DNA of 15,890 nucleotides, from positions 1 through 15,890 of the forward strand of contig JAVBMF010000042.1 of assembly GCA_031552735.1 (NCBI GenBank), read 5' to 3'. The translations under genes were made by a program, and so were the position numbers. The DNA comes from JAVBUY01 sp031552735. Lineage in GTDB: Bacteria > Bacillota > Clostridia > Christensenellales > Aristaeellaceae. This document shows, piece after piece, positions 1 to 6,500 of this stretch; within the stretch, counting starts at the first letter, position 1; every line of letters begins with the position of its first letter. A model generated the notes under the pieces. That model had not been told where the DNA came from, ran no database searches, and was given only the letters and a program-made list of their open reading frames with translations.

Positions 1-40
1 GGTATGAACCGAATGCTCTAGCCAACTGAGCTACGCCGCC
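1..40 (-). tRNA. tRNA-Met (CAT), elongator type, cut by window edge
   Basis: The reverse complement begins GGCGGCG (acceptor 5' arm), TA, then a D-arm GCTC...GAGC and an anticodon arm TTCGG with loop TTCATAC, giving anticodon CAT. The 3' half lies outside the window. The sequence resembles elongator tRNA-Met rather than the initiator, because the acceptor starts with G, whereas the initiator (next feature) starts with C. A tRNA-Ile2 with a modified CAT anticodon is not strictly excluded but is less likely from the anticodon stem. Confidence 0.88.
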
Positions 41-95
41 ATATAAGATGAGCGCCCCTTCGCCTCCGGCGAGGAAGCGCTCACTCTTTGTGAAA

Positions 96-172
96 TGGTT
101 GCGGGGGAGGGATTTGAACCCTCGACCTTTGGGTTATGAGCCCAACGAGCTGCCAGACTGCTCCACCCCGCG
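96..172 (-). tRNA. Initiator tRNA-fMet (CAT)
   Basis: This is a complete 77-nt tRNA on the minus strand with CCA encoded at its 3' end (TGG at 96-98). It starts CGCGGGG and ends CCCCGCAACCA. The anticodon stem-loop is TTGGG-CTCATAA-CCCAA with anticodon CAT, and the T-arm reads GAGGG-TTCAAAT-CCCTC. The C at position 1 facing A at position 72 is the hallmark of bacterial initiator tRNA, which formyltransferase and IF2 recognise. It precedes tRNA-Met by 55 bp in the same direction, so the two are probably co-transcribed from the promoter at 201-229. Confidence 0.95.
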
Positions 173-200
173 ATATGCGCCGCGTTTAGCGGCAAAGACT

Positions 201-229
201 ATCTTAGCGCAAATCCGCGCACTTGTCAA
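201..229 (-). promoter_or_regulatory. Housekeeping promoter of the tRNA-fMet/tRNA-Met unit
   Basis: On the minus strand TTGACA (224-229) is followed, after exactly 17 bp, by TAAGAT (201-206). It lies in the 60-bp gap between the ppx stop codon and tRNA-fMet, which starts about 29 nt downstream of the -10 box. A sigma-A promoter for the tRNA pair is the simple reading. Confidence 0.75.
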
Positions 230-232
230 TCC

Positions 233-1135
233 CTAGCCCAGTATTTGCAGAACTTTCTTGCGCAGGTATCCGTCCAGATTCCCATGGTCGCTGGCGATCA
301 CCTCGCCGATGTCCCACAGCGCCATGCTGGCCAGCAGGATCGCGATCCCATGCACCACAATGTCCGCGCGCTGAGGCTGTAGTCCCGGCAATGCGCGTCG
401 CTGCTCCAGCGGCATGTCCGCCAGCGTCTGCGCCCAATACCGCACGCGCGGCTCGGTCAGCACATAGCCTTCCACCAATGACCGGTCAAATGACGCAAGC
501 TGCATATCCATCGCGGCCAGCGTGGTAAAGGTTCCGCCCACGCCGATCCAAGTCGCGGGCTTCGGCTGGCTGTCAAACGCCTTGCGTCCTGCCGCCAGCA
601 CCGCACGCGCGGCGGCCTCGGCGGCGGGCAGGTCAGCGGCCGCAGCAATGGTAACTTGCCGATGCAGGCGCACGCCCCCCATCTGCAAACTAACGGCGGC
701 CAACGGTATGCCATCTTTCCCAATGACATACTCCGTCGAACCGCCGCCAATATCGATTAACCCGCACAGCCCGGGGCGCGCCGCGCCCCAATAGGATAAC
801 TGCGCTTCCTGTTCGCCGCTGATAATTTCCAGCTCCACTGCGGCACGCTTGCGCAGCATCTGGCAAAACACCTCGCCATTGATCGCGTCTCGCGCCGCGC
901 TGGTGCCAAAGGCAAACACGTGCTGTGCGTCCATCTGACGCGCCTTATCGGCCATGGCACACACTGCGTCACAGGTGGCCGCCATGCTTTGCTCGTGCAG
1001 CTTGCCCTGCTCCAGCCCCGCAAAAAGCCGCGTGCCCGCCCGGTCGCGCAGCACGGTCTGGCATTGCCCGTCCGCCGCATCGGCCACCAGCATGCGCACA
1101 GAGTTGGAGCCGATGCCGATCACCGCCACGCGCAT
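233..1135 (-). CDS. ppx: Ppx/GppA-family phosphatase (exopolyphosphatase-like)
   Basis: A 300-residue protein of the Ppx/GppA family, which belongs to the actin-like ATPase fold and hydrolyses polyphosphate or pppGpp. Visible family blocks are GIGSNSVRM near residues 7-15, FGTSAARDA near 76-84, ISGEQEAQLSY near 105-115 and LIDIGGGSTEY near 126-136, the second phosphate loop. The length fits the short bacterial forms with only the catalytic core. I chose ATG at 1135 because GGAGG lies 7 nt upstream; an in-frame ATG at 1141 would be only 1 nt from the same site. It is last in yabP-yabQ-divIC-ppx. The Asp usual in the first phosphate motif (xDxGSN) is Gly here. Substrate preference cannot be told from sequence. 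Confidence 0.9.
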   Translation of the reverse strand: MRVAVIGIGSNSVRMLVADAADGQCQTVLRDRAGTRLFAGLEQGKLHEQSMAATCDAVCAMADKARQMDAQHVFAFGTSAARDAINGEVFCQMLRKRAAVELEIISGEQEAQLSYWGAARPGLCGLIDIGGGSTEYVIGKDGIPLAAVSLQMGGVRLHRQVTIAAAADLPAAEAAARAVLAAGRKAFDSQPKPATWIGVGGTFTTLAAMDMQLASFDRSLVEGYVLTEPRVRYWAQTLADMPLEQRRALPGLQPQRADIVVHGIAILLASMALWDIGEVIASDHGNLDGYLRKKVLQILG

Positions 1136-1189
1136 GCCCATACCTCCCTCACCGGCACGGCAGCGCGCAGCGCTGACGCACACTGCTTA

Positions 1190-1630
1190 TCAGTCGCTGA
1201 AGTTTGACCAGTCCTCCTGCCCCACCACGCCGGTCTGCGGCTGTGCAGGCACCGGCGTTTCCTGTGGGGCGGCGGTGGTCGGTGCGGATTGCGCGGGCGC
1301 CTGCTGCTCGACCACAATGGGCGCTGCGCCGGGCACGGGCAGGTTGTCCACATAATAGCGAACCTCGCCCGGCATCATGTACCCAAACTGTTGGCGCGCC
1401 TGCTGCTCAATAAATCCGGCTGTACCGGCGTCCTGCATCTGATCCTTGATGCGCTCGCCCGCCATGACTACTTCATATCGCTGCGCTTCAAGCTCCAGCA
1501 TGCGCGCCTGCTGCTCCTCGATCTTTGCGCGTTGCAGGCGAAACGCGGGAATAAAGACCGCCAGGAGGACGACGATGCTCAGCAGGAACCAACGCCACGC
1601 AAGCACCGGACGCTTCGGCTGCTTGGGCAT
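1190..1630 (-). CDS. divIC: Septum formation initiator, DivIC/FtsB family
   Basis: A small bitopic membrane protein of 146 residues. It has a short basic cytoplasmic N-terminus, one hydrophobic segment at about residues 12-31 (FLLSIVVLLAVFIPAF), then a Glu/Gln/Leu-rich stretch (about 33-60) with coiled-coil character and a Pro/Gln/Thr-rich tail. This matches DivIC/FtsB, which binds FtsL in the divisome. The tail from about residue 95, rich in PAQ and TTAAPQ, is longer than usual. ATG at 1630 was chosen because GGGAGG sits 9 nt upstream and the protein then begins PKQPKRP directly before the membrane segment. In-frame starts at 1678 (ATG) and 1687 (TTG), behind another GGAGG, would add 16-19 residues. 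The position after yabP-yabQ mirrors the Bacillus order. Confidence 0.85.
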   Translation of the reverse strand: MPKQPKRPVLAWRWFLLSIVVLLAVFIPAFRLQRAKIEEQQARMLELEAQRYEVVMAGERIKDQMQDAGTAGFIEQQARQQFGYMMPGEVRYYVDNLPVPGAAPIVVEQQAPAQSAPTTAAPQETPVPAQPQTGVVGQEDWSNFSD

Positions 1631-1655
1631 GCCAATCCACCTCCCCATGCATCTG

Positions 1656-1664
1656 TTATCCACA
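1656..1664 (+). other. Perfect 9-mer DnaA-box match
   Basis: TTATCCACA matches the consensus DnaA box exactly. It lies in the 105-bp gap between yabQ and the chosen divIC start. A second exact copy at 6724-6732 is inside the cysK coding region. A single isolated box is weak evidence for regulation, and no cluster or AT-rich unwinding element suggests an origin here. Confidence 0.3.
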
Positions 1665-1735
1665 AGTATTCGCTGCATGTCGCACAATTCCTCCAGTTTT
1701 TTGTCTTTTTTTGTCCAATATTCGCGAGACCTGCC

Positions 1736-2140
1736 CTATTGTGGCGGAGCGGCGTCCTTTGCTTTTTTCCCGATGGCCTTGATCTGTCGGCGCAGCCAAT
1801 TGGCCAGCTTGCTCTGCCCGAGCCATCGCGTCAACCGGGCAAGCATACCCAACATCTCGCGCAGCAACAGGCTGATCCCGAGCAGATACAGCACCACACC
1901 GCACGCGCATCCAACCAACGCGTAGAATCGAAACCCTTCCTGGCTGCCTAACGCCAGTGCCGCCGACACCACCAGCGCGGCGCCTATCCAGAACAGCAAA
2001 TCCAGACAGCCTGTCCACCATGCGTTGGCGGCGGTTGCCCGCCGCACCGCCCGCAACACATCATAGCCCAACCCGACCAATAGCCCCGCATACATCATGG
2101 TCAAAAACACCTGTGCCTGTGCCGCGGTTTCAAACATCAT
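1736..2140 (-). CDS. yabQ: Spore cortex biosynthesis protein YabQ
   Basis: A 134-residue integral membrane protein. The N-terminal block Q(A)QVFLTMMYAGLLVGLGYDVLR is typical of YabQ, a membrane protein needed for spore cortex peptidoglycan in Bacillus. Hydrophobic segments lie at about residues 9-26, 44-63 and 70-92, followed by a basic tail (RRQIKAIGKKAK). The start is ATG at 2140; the next codon is also ATG, so 2137 is equally possible, and the ribosome-binding site (GGGGCGGG) is poor. It starts 14 nt after the yabP stop, consistent with translational coupling. Identification rests on the combination of motif, topology and the yabP-yabQ-divIC order. Confidence 0.85.
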   Translation of the reverse strand: MMFETAAQAQVFLTMMYAGLLVGLGYDVLRAVRRATAANAWWTGCLDLLFWIGAALVVSAALALGSQEGFRFYALVGCACGVVLYLLGISLLLREMLGMLARLTRWLGQSKLANWLRRQIKAIGKKAKDAAPPQ

Positions 2141-2154
2141 GCCGCTTCCCGCCC

Positions 2155-2451
2155 CTACCGAAAAATCCGCGCGAACAGCCCACGGCGCTGTTGCGGCGGC
2201 AGGCCATATTCAATGCCGCTGATATCGCCCTCGACCACCAGTTGTCCATCGTCCAGGTTGAGCCGCGCGATGTGCAATCCTTCGCCAATCAGTGTAATAT
2301 CGCCGCCATCGGTGACCATGATGACCTCTTGCTCGTTAAAACTGACCACATCCGACACGCCGGTCAGCAGCGCGCGCTGCCGGTTTTCCAGCGTGATGGC
2401 ATGCAATCGTGTCGGGGTGCTTCGCTTTTCTTCAGCGTAGTCCTTGATCAT
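2155..2451 (-). CDS. yabP: Sporulation protein YabP
   Basis: A soluble 98-residue protein. The core reads HAITLENRQRALLTGVSDV, then SFNEQEVIMVTDGGDITLIGEGLH, then LNLDDGQLVVEGDISGIEY; this is the YabP/YqfC beta-rich fold, with TGVxDVxSFNE as the diagnostic block. YabP works with YabQ in spore cortex formation and in Bacillus is made in the mother cell under SigE. ATG at 2451 has GGAG 7 nt upstream (GAGGAGTGAAACC). It is the first gene of yabP-yabQ-divIC-ppx. The rqcP/yabO and hup genes that precede yabP in Bacillus are absent here; a repeat/terminator element and an unrelated gene lie upstream instead. Confidence 0.92.
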   Translation of the reverse strand: MIKDYAEEKRSTPTRLHAITLENRQRALLTGVSDVVSFNEQEVIMVTDGGDITLIGEGLHIARLNLDDGQLVVEGDISGIEYGLPPQQRRGLFARIFR

Positions 2452-2534
2452 GGTTTCACTCCTCTTTGCTACTGCTCGCCAAGTGATCGGCAGCAGTATT
2501 GGGCGCTTGCAGGCGCAGAGAGTACCTGTGGTTC

Positions 2535-2563
2535 AGCGTATGCGCGAGCGATAGCAATCATGA
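2535..2563 (-). promoter_or_regulatory. Possible SigE promoter of yabP
   Basis: On the minus strand TCATGAT (2557-2563), a 14-bp spacer and CATACGCT (2535-2542) resemble the mother-cell SigE consensus (KMATATT, 13-15 bp, CATACANT). It lies about 85 bp upstream of the yabP ATG. The match is imperfect in both boxes. It is supported mainly by the known SigE control of yabP in Bacillus. Confidence 0.45.
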
Positions 2564-2626
2564 CCGCCCGTGCAATGGTTTACAGGATTGTAACGGTTTG
2601 TCCACAAAGCCGTATAAAACGCACAC

Positions 2627-2698
2627 AAAAAGACTCCCCCGTCCGCCCACATGACAACCGCGCTATGCGTGTCATTCCGGGCAAGCAGGGGAATCTTT
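2627..2698 (-). repeat. REP-like palindromic repeat copy 1, acting as terminator
   Basis: A nested palindrome. The outer arms AAAGATTCCCC and GGGGAGTCTTT pair with one G·U on the minus-strand RNA, an inner GCCC/GGGC pair follows, and an ATGACA/TGTCAT hairpin lies at the centre. A U-run (TTTTT) ends the element. It starts 14 nt after the stop codon of the peptidoglycan-binding protein gene. The same architecture and arm sequences recur at 6417-6491. On the plus strand the G·U becomes a C·A mismatch, so the structure is built for minus-strand RNA. Confidence 0.75.
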
Positions 2699-2711
2699 AC
2701 GCTTGTATAAA

Positions 2712-3956
2712 TTATGCCGGAGGCAGTTCGGTGGTCGGCGGCTCGGTGGGCACGTCGGTGGGCGCGGGCACCGGTGTCGGCGTATTCAGGTGAATGCCGC
2801 CTTCGTCAATCTGCACCGCAAAGCCAAACACGAGACGCACAAACTCGGTCGGTACAAACAGGGTATCATTGAACAGAATGATCTTCATGGGGGTGTCGGG
2901 CACCACTGCCTCCGTGTCGTTGAGCACCATGATCGCGCCCGGCTGACCGTCTGCGGTGGGCAGCCAGCCCACAACATACTCTTTCAGCTTCTTCCCGTCG
3001 GCGTCCAGTCGGGTCATCTTGTAGGCGTTCTCATTGCGCTCACAGGCCAGCCCCAACGCCCCGGCCAGCGCGGGCAGCGGCAGCATCCATTGTCCGGCGC
3101 TGTCCTGTCCGACCGGGATCACCGCCATCTGCCCTTCCAGCGTCACCGGCATATTGGGAAACAGCGTGATCGGCGCGGGGCCTGGCACCGGTGTCTGCGT
3201 CGCGGTTTCCGGCGGCGGCAGCGTCACCTCCAGCGCAGTGTCGTCCGCCACGCTGGGTGTCGCTTGCTCCGCTGTCGGCGGCGCTTCTGGCGTAGCGGTT
3301 GCTTGCGGCGTCGCGGTGGACTTGGGCGTGCCGGTGGCCTGGGCCGCCGCGGTCGGCGCGGGCGTCGCGGTCGCCGCCAGCGCCTCGGCTTGCTCCGCCG
3401 GGGCAAAAATCACCTCATCAGAAAACATGCGCAGCAGCGTTTCCGCACCGGCCACGCCATCAACAGTCAGGTTTTGATCCTTCTGGAATTGACGCACACC
3501 CGCCTCGGTCTTTGCGCCAAAGCGCAGCACCGCCGGACCTTCCATATAGCCCAGCTCGATCAGGCGTTCCTGCATCAGCTTCACATCCTTGCCCTCCAGC
3601 CCGCGCCACAAAACCCGCTCGATCCCCTCGACAATCGGCGTGGGCACCGGGGTTGGTGTCGGCTTGGGGGTGGCGGTTGGCTTGGGCGTTTGCGTCGGCT
3701 TGGGCGTCGCGGTTGATTTTGCCGTCGCGGTCGGCTCCGGCGCAACAGAGGGCTTGGGCGTTGCGGTTGGTTGGGGCGTCGCGGTCGCAACGACTACCTG
3801 CGCCGTCGGCGACGGCGCGATCGTCACAATCGCTGTCTGCGCGGGCGCGGTGGTGGGTGCGTTGGTGGTCGCGCCAGGCGCAACGCTGGCTTGTGGCGCG
3901 GTTGCCCCCAGCATCAGCGCCAGAATATACGCCAATACATCTTGCATCGTATTCAT
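2712..3956 (-). CDS. Exported peptidoglycan-binding protein with Thr/Pro linkers and a stalk-like C-terminal domain
   Basis: 414 residues from ATG 3956. The N-terminus is a short hydrophobic segment (about 6-18), likely an export or anchor signal although it lacks a basic start. A TP/TPKP-rich linker follows at about 25-108. A PG_binding_1-type domain lies at about 115-178 (LWRGLEGKDVKLMQERL, FGAKTEAGVRQFQ, LTVDGVAGAETL). A second TATP-rich linker lies at about 195-262, then a globular region at about 265-392 resembling the copper-amine-oxidase N-terminal-like stalk domain (LFNDTLFVPTEFVRLVFG), and a TP-rich tail. No catalytic domain is visible, so a wall-associated structural or sensing role is inferred. 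ATG 3956 has GGGGGA about 8 nt upstream; an in-frame upstream ATG at 3983 lacks one. It lies 78 nt downstream of the zinc-ribbon gene on the same strand, with no terminator seen between them. Confidence 0.75.
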   Translation of the reverse strand: MNTMQDVLAYILALMLGATAPQASVAPGATTNAPTTAPAQTAIVTIAPSPTAQVVVATATPQPTATPKPSVAPEPTATAKSTATPKPTQTPKPTATPKPTPTPVPTPIVEGIERVLWRGLEGKDVKLMQERLIELGYMEGPAVLRFGAKTEAGVRQFQKDQNLTVDGVAGAETLLRMFSDEVIFAPAEQAEALAATATPAPTAAAQATGTPKSTATPQATATPEAPPTAEQATPSVADDTALEVTLPPPETATQTPVPGPAPITLFPNMPVTLEGQMAVIPVGQDSAGQWMLPLPALAGALGLACERNENAYKMTRLDADGKKLKEYVVGWLPTADGQPGAIMVLNDTEAVVPDTPMKIILFNDTLFVPTEFVRLVFGFAVQIDEGGIHLNTPTPVPAPTDVPTEPPTTELPPA

Positions 3957-4034
3957 GCCCAGTCCCCCATTCGTCGGATCCATTCTCTATGCATAGTAAC
4001 GCGGCACAGGCCACATTTCTTGCCCATCAGGGTG

Positions 4035-5240
4035 CTAATTGTAGTAATTATGATAGGGCAGCGGTTCCGACGGCGCCTGCTCTATGTTGTACTCATAGGC
4101 GGACGGCGCGTCATAGTCGATCGGTCCCTCCTCCTGCAAGAAGAAGAACCAAATGCCAAACAGGAACGCCGCGACACAAAGCGCGCACAGCAGCACTTTC
4201 CACGCGCTGACCGGCGCTTTGCCGGTTACCGATCCGTTCTGGCCGTTGACCCACACGTCAAACGGCTTGCCGCGATAGGTGTAGTGATTGCCCCACAGCG
4301 GCAACAGCACCTGCTTGTACGACGCGCCGGACACATCGGTATCCATGGATTGCAGCATCCACTCGTCGCCGCCTGCCTGCGCGCGAATGCCGTCGCGGAT
4401 GCGATGGTTCATGATGGTTCGCGCCTGTGTGAATCCGTCCTTGAGTCCCATTTCATATCGCTTGACCAGATACCCGCTCAGATACTCGGCCTGATAGGCT
4501 TTCAGCCCCGCCATATTGAAATTTTCCGGCGCGGCGGCCTTCTCGGTGAAGCTGACCGCGCGCACCAGCACATCGTCGAAATCCATCGCCAGCTCACCGG
4601 ATCGCGGCTCCCAGCGCGTGCGCATCTCCTGCACCATCACAGTCTCGGAGCGGCCATTGACCACGCGCGTCTGCGGTACGGTGACAAAATAGTGATAGCC
4701 TGCCATGCCAAAATACCGCGACCGAGTGCGCGCGTCATACGTCCAGAAGGGGCAATAGATGCCGCGCCAGCGTCCGGCGCTGTGCTCGCGTTTGATCGCG
4801 CCCGGGGCGAACCAGCGTCCACGGATCCACTGCTTCAACCGCTCGGCGGCAGCCTTCTCGTCCAGTTGGAAGGGCACCACTGCGTCGGGCATGATCATAT
4901 CGCCGGTCGTTTCCGATACGTGCGACGCCCCACAATACGGGCACTGCGCCGCCGCGATCTTCGCGTCCAGCACCCAGGTCGCGCCGCATGTCTCGCAGGC
5001 GATCTGCTTGCTGCCTTCCCAGCGGCGCACGGCAATCTCGCCGTCAAAGTTGACGTGCTCCTCGATATCCCCCGCCTTGCCCGGGTCAATGTCCTGCTTG
5101 CCGCCGCAATAGGCGCACACCAGCCCGCCCGCTTTGGCGTCGTACTGCATGTCCGCGCCGCACGAGGGGCAGGGAAACGTGCGCGTTTTTTCCCGCGCAG
5201 GCACATCTGCCGGTTGGATCGGTTGGTGCTCGCCTTGCAT
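4035..5240 (-). CDS. Zinc-ribbon membrane protein, YdjG-like
   Basis: 401 residues. Two Cys4 zinc ribbons open the protein: C24/C27-C42/C45 (FPCPSCG, LVCAYCG) and C82/C85-C100/C103 (IACETCG, AQCPYCG). A conserved region follows with VVPFQLDEKAA, GIYCPFWTYDA and LLPLWGNHYTYRGKP blocks. A single membrane segment lies at about 346-367 (LLCALCVAAFLFGIWFFF), with a short acidic, Tyr-rich tail. This matches TFIIB-like zinc-ribbon proteins such as Bacillus YdjG, which with YdjH anchors YdjI/PspA at the membrane. Databases often mislabel them as helicase or primosomal protein. ATG 5240 is preferred because GTGAGGTG, overlapping the upstream stop codon, sits 6 nt before it; GTG 5249 is an in-frame alternative. 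The SPFH gene ends 10 nt upstream, so the two are translationally coupled. Confidence 0.8.
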   Translation of the reverse strand: MQGEHQPIQPADVPAREKTRTFPCPSCGADMQYDAKAGGLVCAYCGGKQDIDPGKAGDIEEHVNFDGEIAVRRWEGSKQIACETCGATWVLDAKIAAAQCPYCGASHVSETTGDMIMPDAVVPFQLDEKAAAERLKQWIRGRWFAPGAIKREHSAGRWRGIYCPFWTYDARTRSRYFGMAGYHYFVTVPQTRVVNGRSETVMVQEMRTRWEPRSGELAMDFDDVLVRAVSFTEKAAAPENFNMAGLKAYQAEYLSGYLVKRYEMGLKDGFTQARTIMNHRIRDGIRAQAGGDEWMLQSMDTDVSGASYKQVLLPLWGNHYTYRGKPFDVWVNGQNGSVTGKAPVSAWKVLLCALCVAAFLFGIWFFFLQEEGPIDYDAPSAYEYNIEQAPSEPLPYHNYYN

Positions 5241-5250
5241 GCGCGTCACC

Positions 5251-6303
5251 TCACTGTTTGGCGCCGCACTTGGCGCAGAATGCCGCGCCGGGGTTCAGCG
5301 GCGCGCCGCACGCCGTGCAAGCCGTCGCCTGTTGCTTCGCGCCGCACTGCGAGCAGAACGCCGAGCCGGGCGCAATCCCCGCGCCGCAGGCCACGCAAGG
5401 CACGGTGGCCGGACGCTGCTGCGCGGCGGCCTGGTTGGCGGCCATCGCGCCGGCCATCACCTGGCCGAACACCTGCCCCGCACCCATGCCGGCACCCATG
5501 CCCGCCATGTTCGCGCCGCCACCCTCGTTGTTGGCCATTTCGCGCAGCGCCTCGGCGGCCTGAAACTGCGTGTACTTGTTCAAATCGCCCACCACGCCCA
5601 TGGAGGTGCGCTTGTCCAGCGCGGCCTCCACTTCCGGAGGCAGCGAAATGTTCTCGATGGTCAGCGCGGTGATGCCCGCGCCATATTCCTCCAGCGTCTT
5701 TTGCATCTTGTCGCCGACGATGCGCCCCAGCTCCTCGTACTTGGACGCCAGATCCAGCGCGGCGGTCTTGCTCTCGGCGATCGCGTCGGACAGCACCGAC
5801 ACAATGCCCTTGCGGAACTGTCCGGCGACATCCTCGACCGTCAGCTCCGCGCCGGTGCCCGCGACCTCCAGAATCAGCTTCTTCGGGTCCTGCACGCGGA
5901 AGGCGAACACACCAAACGCACGCAGGCGAATCATGCCAAAGTCGGTGTCACGCATCATGACCGGGTTGAGCGTGCCCCACTTCACATCCACAAACTGGCG
6001 CGTGTTGACGAAATACACATCGGCCTTAAATGGCGAGTCAAAGCCGTACTTCCAGCTATTCAGCGTGGTCATGATCGGCATATTCTGCGTGGTCAGCTCG
6101 TAGCGGCCGGGGCCGAATACGTCGGCGATCTTGCCCTCGTTGACAAACACCGCCGCTTGCGATGGCCGTACGGTGAGCTGTGCGCCCATCATGATCTGCT
6201 GACCGGGGCGCTCGAAGCGATGCACAATGGTTTCGCGGCTGTCGTCGTCCTGCCATTCAATGACGTCGATAAACTGTCCCTTGATCATATTGATGAGCCC
6301 CAT
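5251..6303 (-). CDS. SPFH-domain protein with double zinc ribbon, YdjI family
   Basis: 350 residues. The N-terminus MGLINMIKGQFIDVIEW and residues to about 230 match the YdjI/'virion core protein' SPFH family (VNEGKIADVFGPGRYEL, TTLNSWKYGFDSPFKADVYFVN, LPPEVEAALDKRTSMGVVGD). An Ala/Glu-rich helical part and a Gly/Met/Ala-rich linker (about 261-298) follow. Two zinc ribbons end the protein, with Cys pairs at 303/306, 317/320, 329/332 and 343/346. In Bacillus YdjI is the flotillin-like partner that recruits PspA during envelope stress. ATG 6303 follows AGAAGGAGG with a 7-nt spacer, one of the strongest sites in the window. It is first in its operon, behind the promoter at 6346-6374. No pspA gene is nearby, which is unusual for this system. 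Confidence 0.88.
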   Translation of the reverse strand: MGLINMIKGQFIDVIEWQDDDSRETIVHRFERPGQQIMMGAQLTVRPSQAAVFVNEGKIADVFGPGRYELTTQNMPIMTTLNSWKYGFDSPFKADVYFVNTRQFVDVKWGTLNPVMMRDTDFGMIRLRAFGVFAFRVQDPKKLILEVAGTGAELTVEDVAGQFRKGIVSVLSDAIAESKTAALDLASKYEELGRIVGDKMQKTLEEYGAGITALTIENISLPPEVEAALDKRTSMGVVGDLNKYTQFQAAEALREMANNEGGGANMAGMGAGMGAGQVFGQVMAGAMAANQAAAQQRPATVPCVACGAGIAPGSAFCSQCGAKQQATACTACGAPLNPGAAFCAKCGAKQ

Positions 6304-6345
6304 GCGCGCTCCTCCTTCTAATTAGGTAGAAATGATGACAGTAAC

Positions 6346-6374
6346 AGTATAGCGCGAATGCGCGCGGGATACAA
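6346..6374 (-). promoter_or_regulatory. Promoter of the SPFH/zinc-ribbon operon
   Basis: The minus strand carries TTGTAT (6369-6374), 17 bp, then TATACT (6346-6351), a 5/6 match to the -10 consensus. The predicted transcript starts about 35-40 nt before the GGAGG of the SPFH gene. The -35 box is weak, so an activator or alternative sigma factor could take part. No SigW-type (TGAAAC...CGTA) motif was seen. Confidence 0.5.
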
Positions 6375-6416
6375 CCTTGCGGTTGACGGATGTGCGATTT
6401 GCACTGCGTTTTCAAC

Positions 6417-6491
6417 AAAAAAGACTCCCCGGCATGGCCCCGCGATGACAGGTCGGTCGCCTGTCATGCCGGGACACAGTCGGGGAATCTT
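6417..6491 (-). repeat. REP-like palindromic repeat copy 2, acting as terminator
   Basis: On the minus strand, arms AAGATTCCCC and GGGGAGTCTT (one G·U) enclose CCCG/CGGG pairing and a strong central hairpin ATGACAGG/CCTGTCAT with a 7-nt loop. TTTTTT follows. It starts about 10 nt after the cysK stop codon and so ends the metY-metA-cysK operon. It shares the outer arms, the G·U position, the CCCGGnATGACA block and the orientation with 2627-2698, while loops and intervening bases differ. Confidence 0.75.
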
Positions 6492-6500
6492 CTTTTTCGT

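Noticed and set aside
1656..1664. Replication origin
   Set aside because: A lone DnaA box with no cluster, no dnaA/dnaN genes and no AT-rich unwinding region.
2703..3716. Plus-strand open frame with Gly/Arg-rich repeats
   Set aside because: It is a shadow of the Thr/Pro linker repeats of the minus-strand peptidoglycan-binding protein.
3771..5672. Long plus-strand open frame of over 600 codons
   Set aside because: It is antisense to the zinc-ribbon and SPFH genes, Arg/His/Ala-rich low-complexity protein typical of GC-rich shadow frames, with no recognisable domain.
5134..6321. 395-codon plus-strand frame opposite the SPFH gene
   Set aside because: Shadow frame; the minus strand has a strong ribosome-binding site, promoter and recognisable SPFH and zinc-ribbon motifs.
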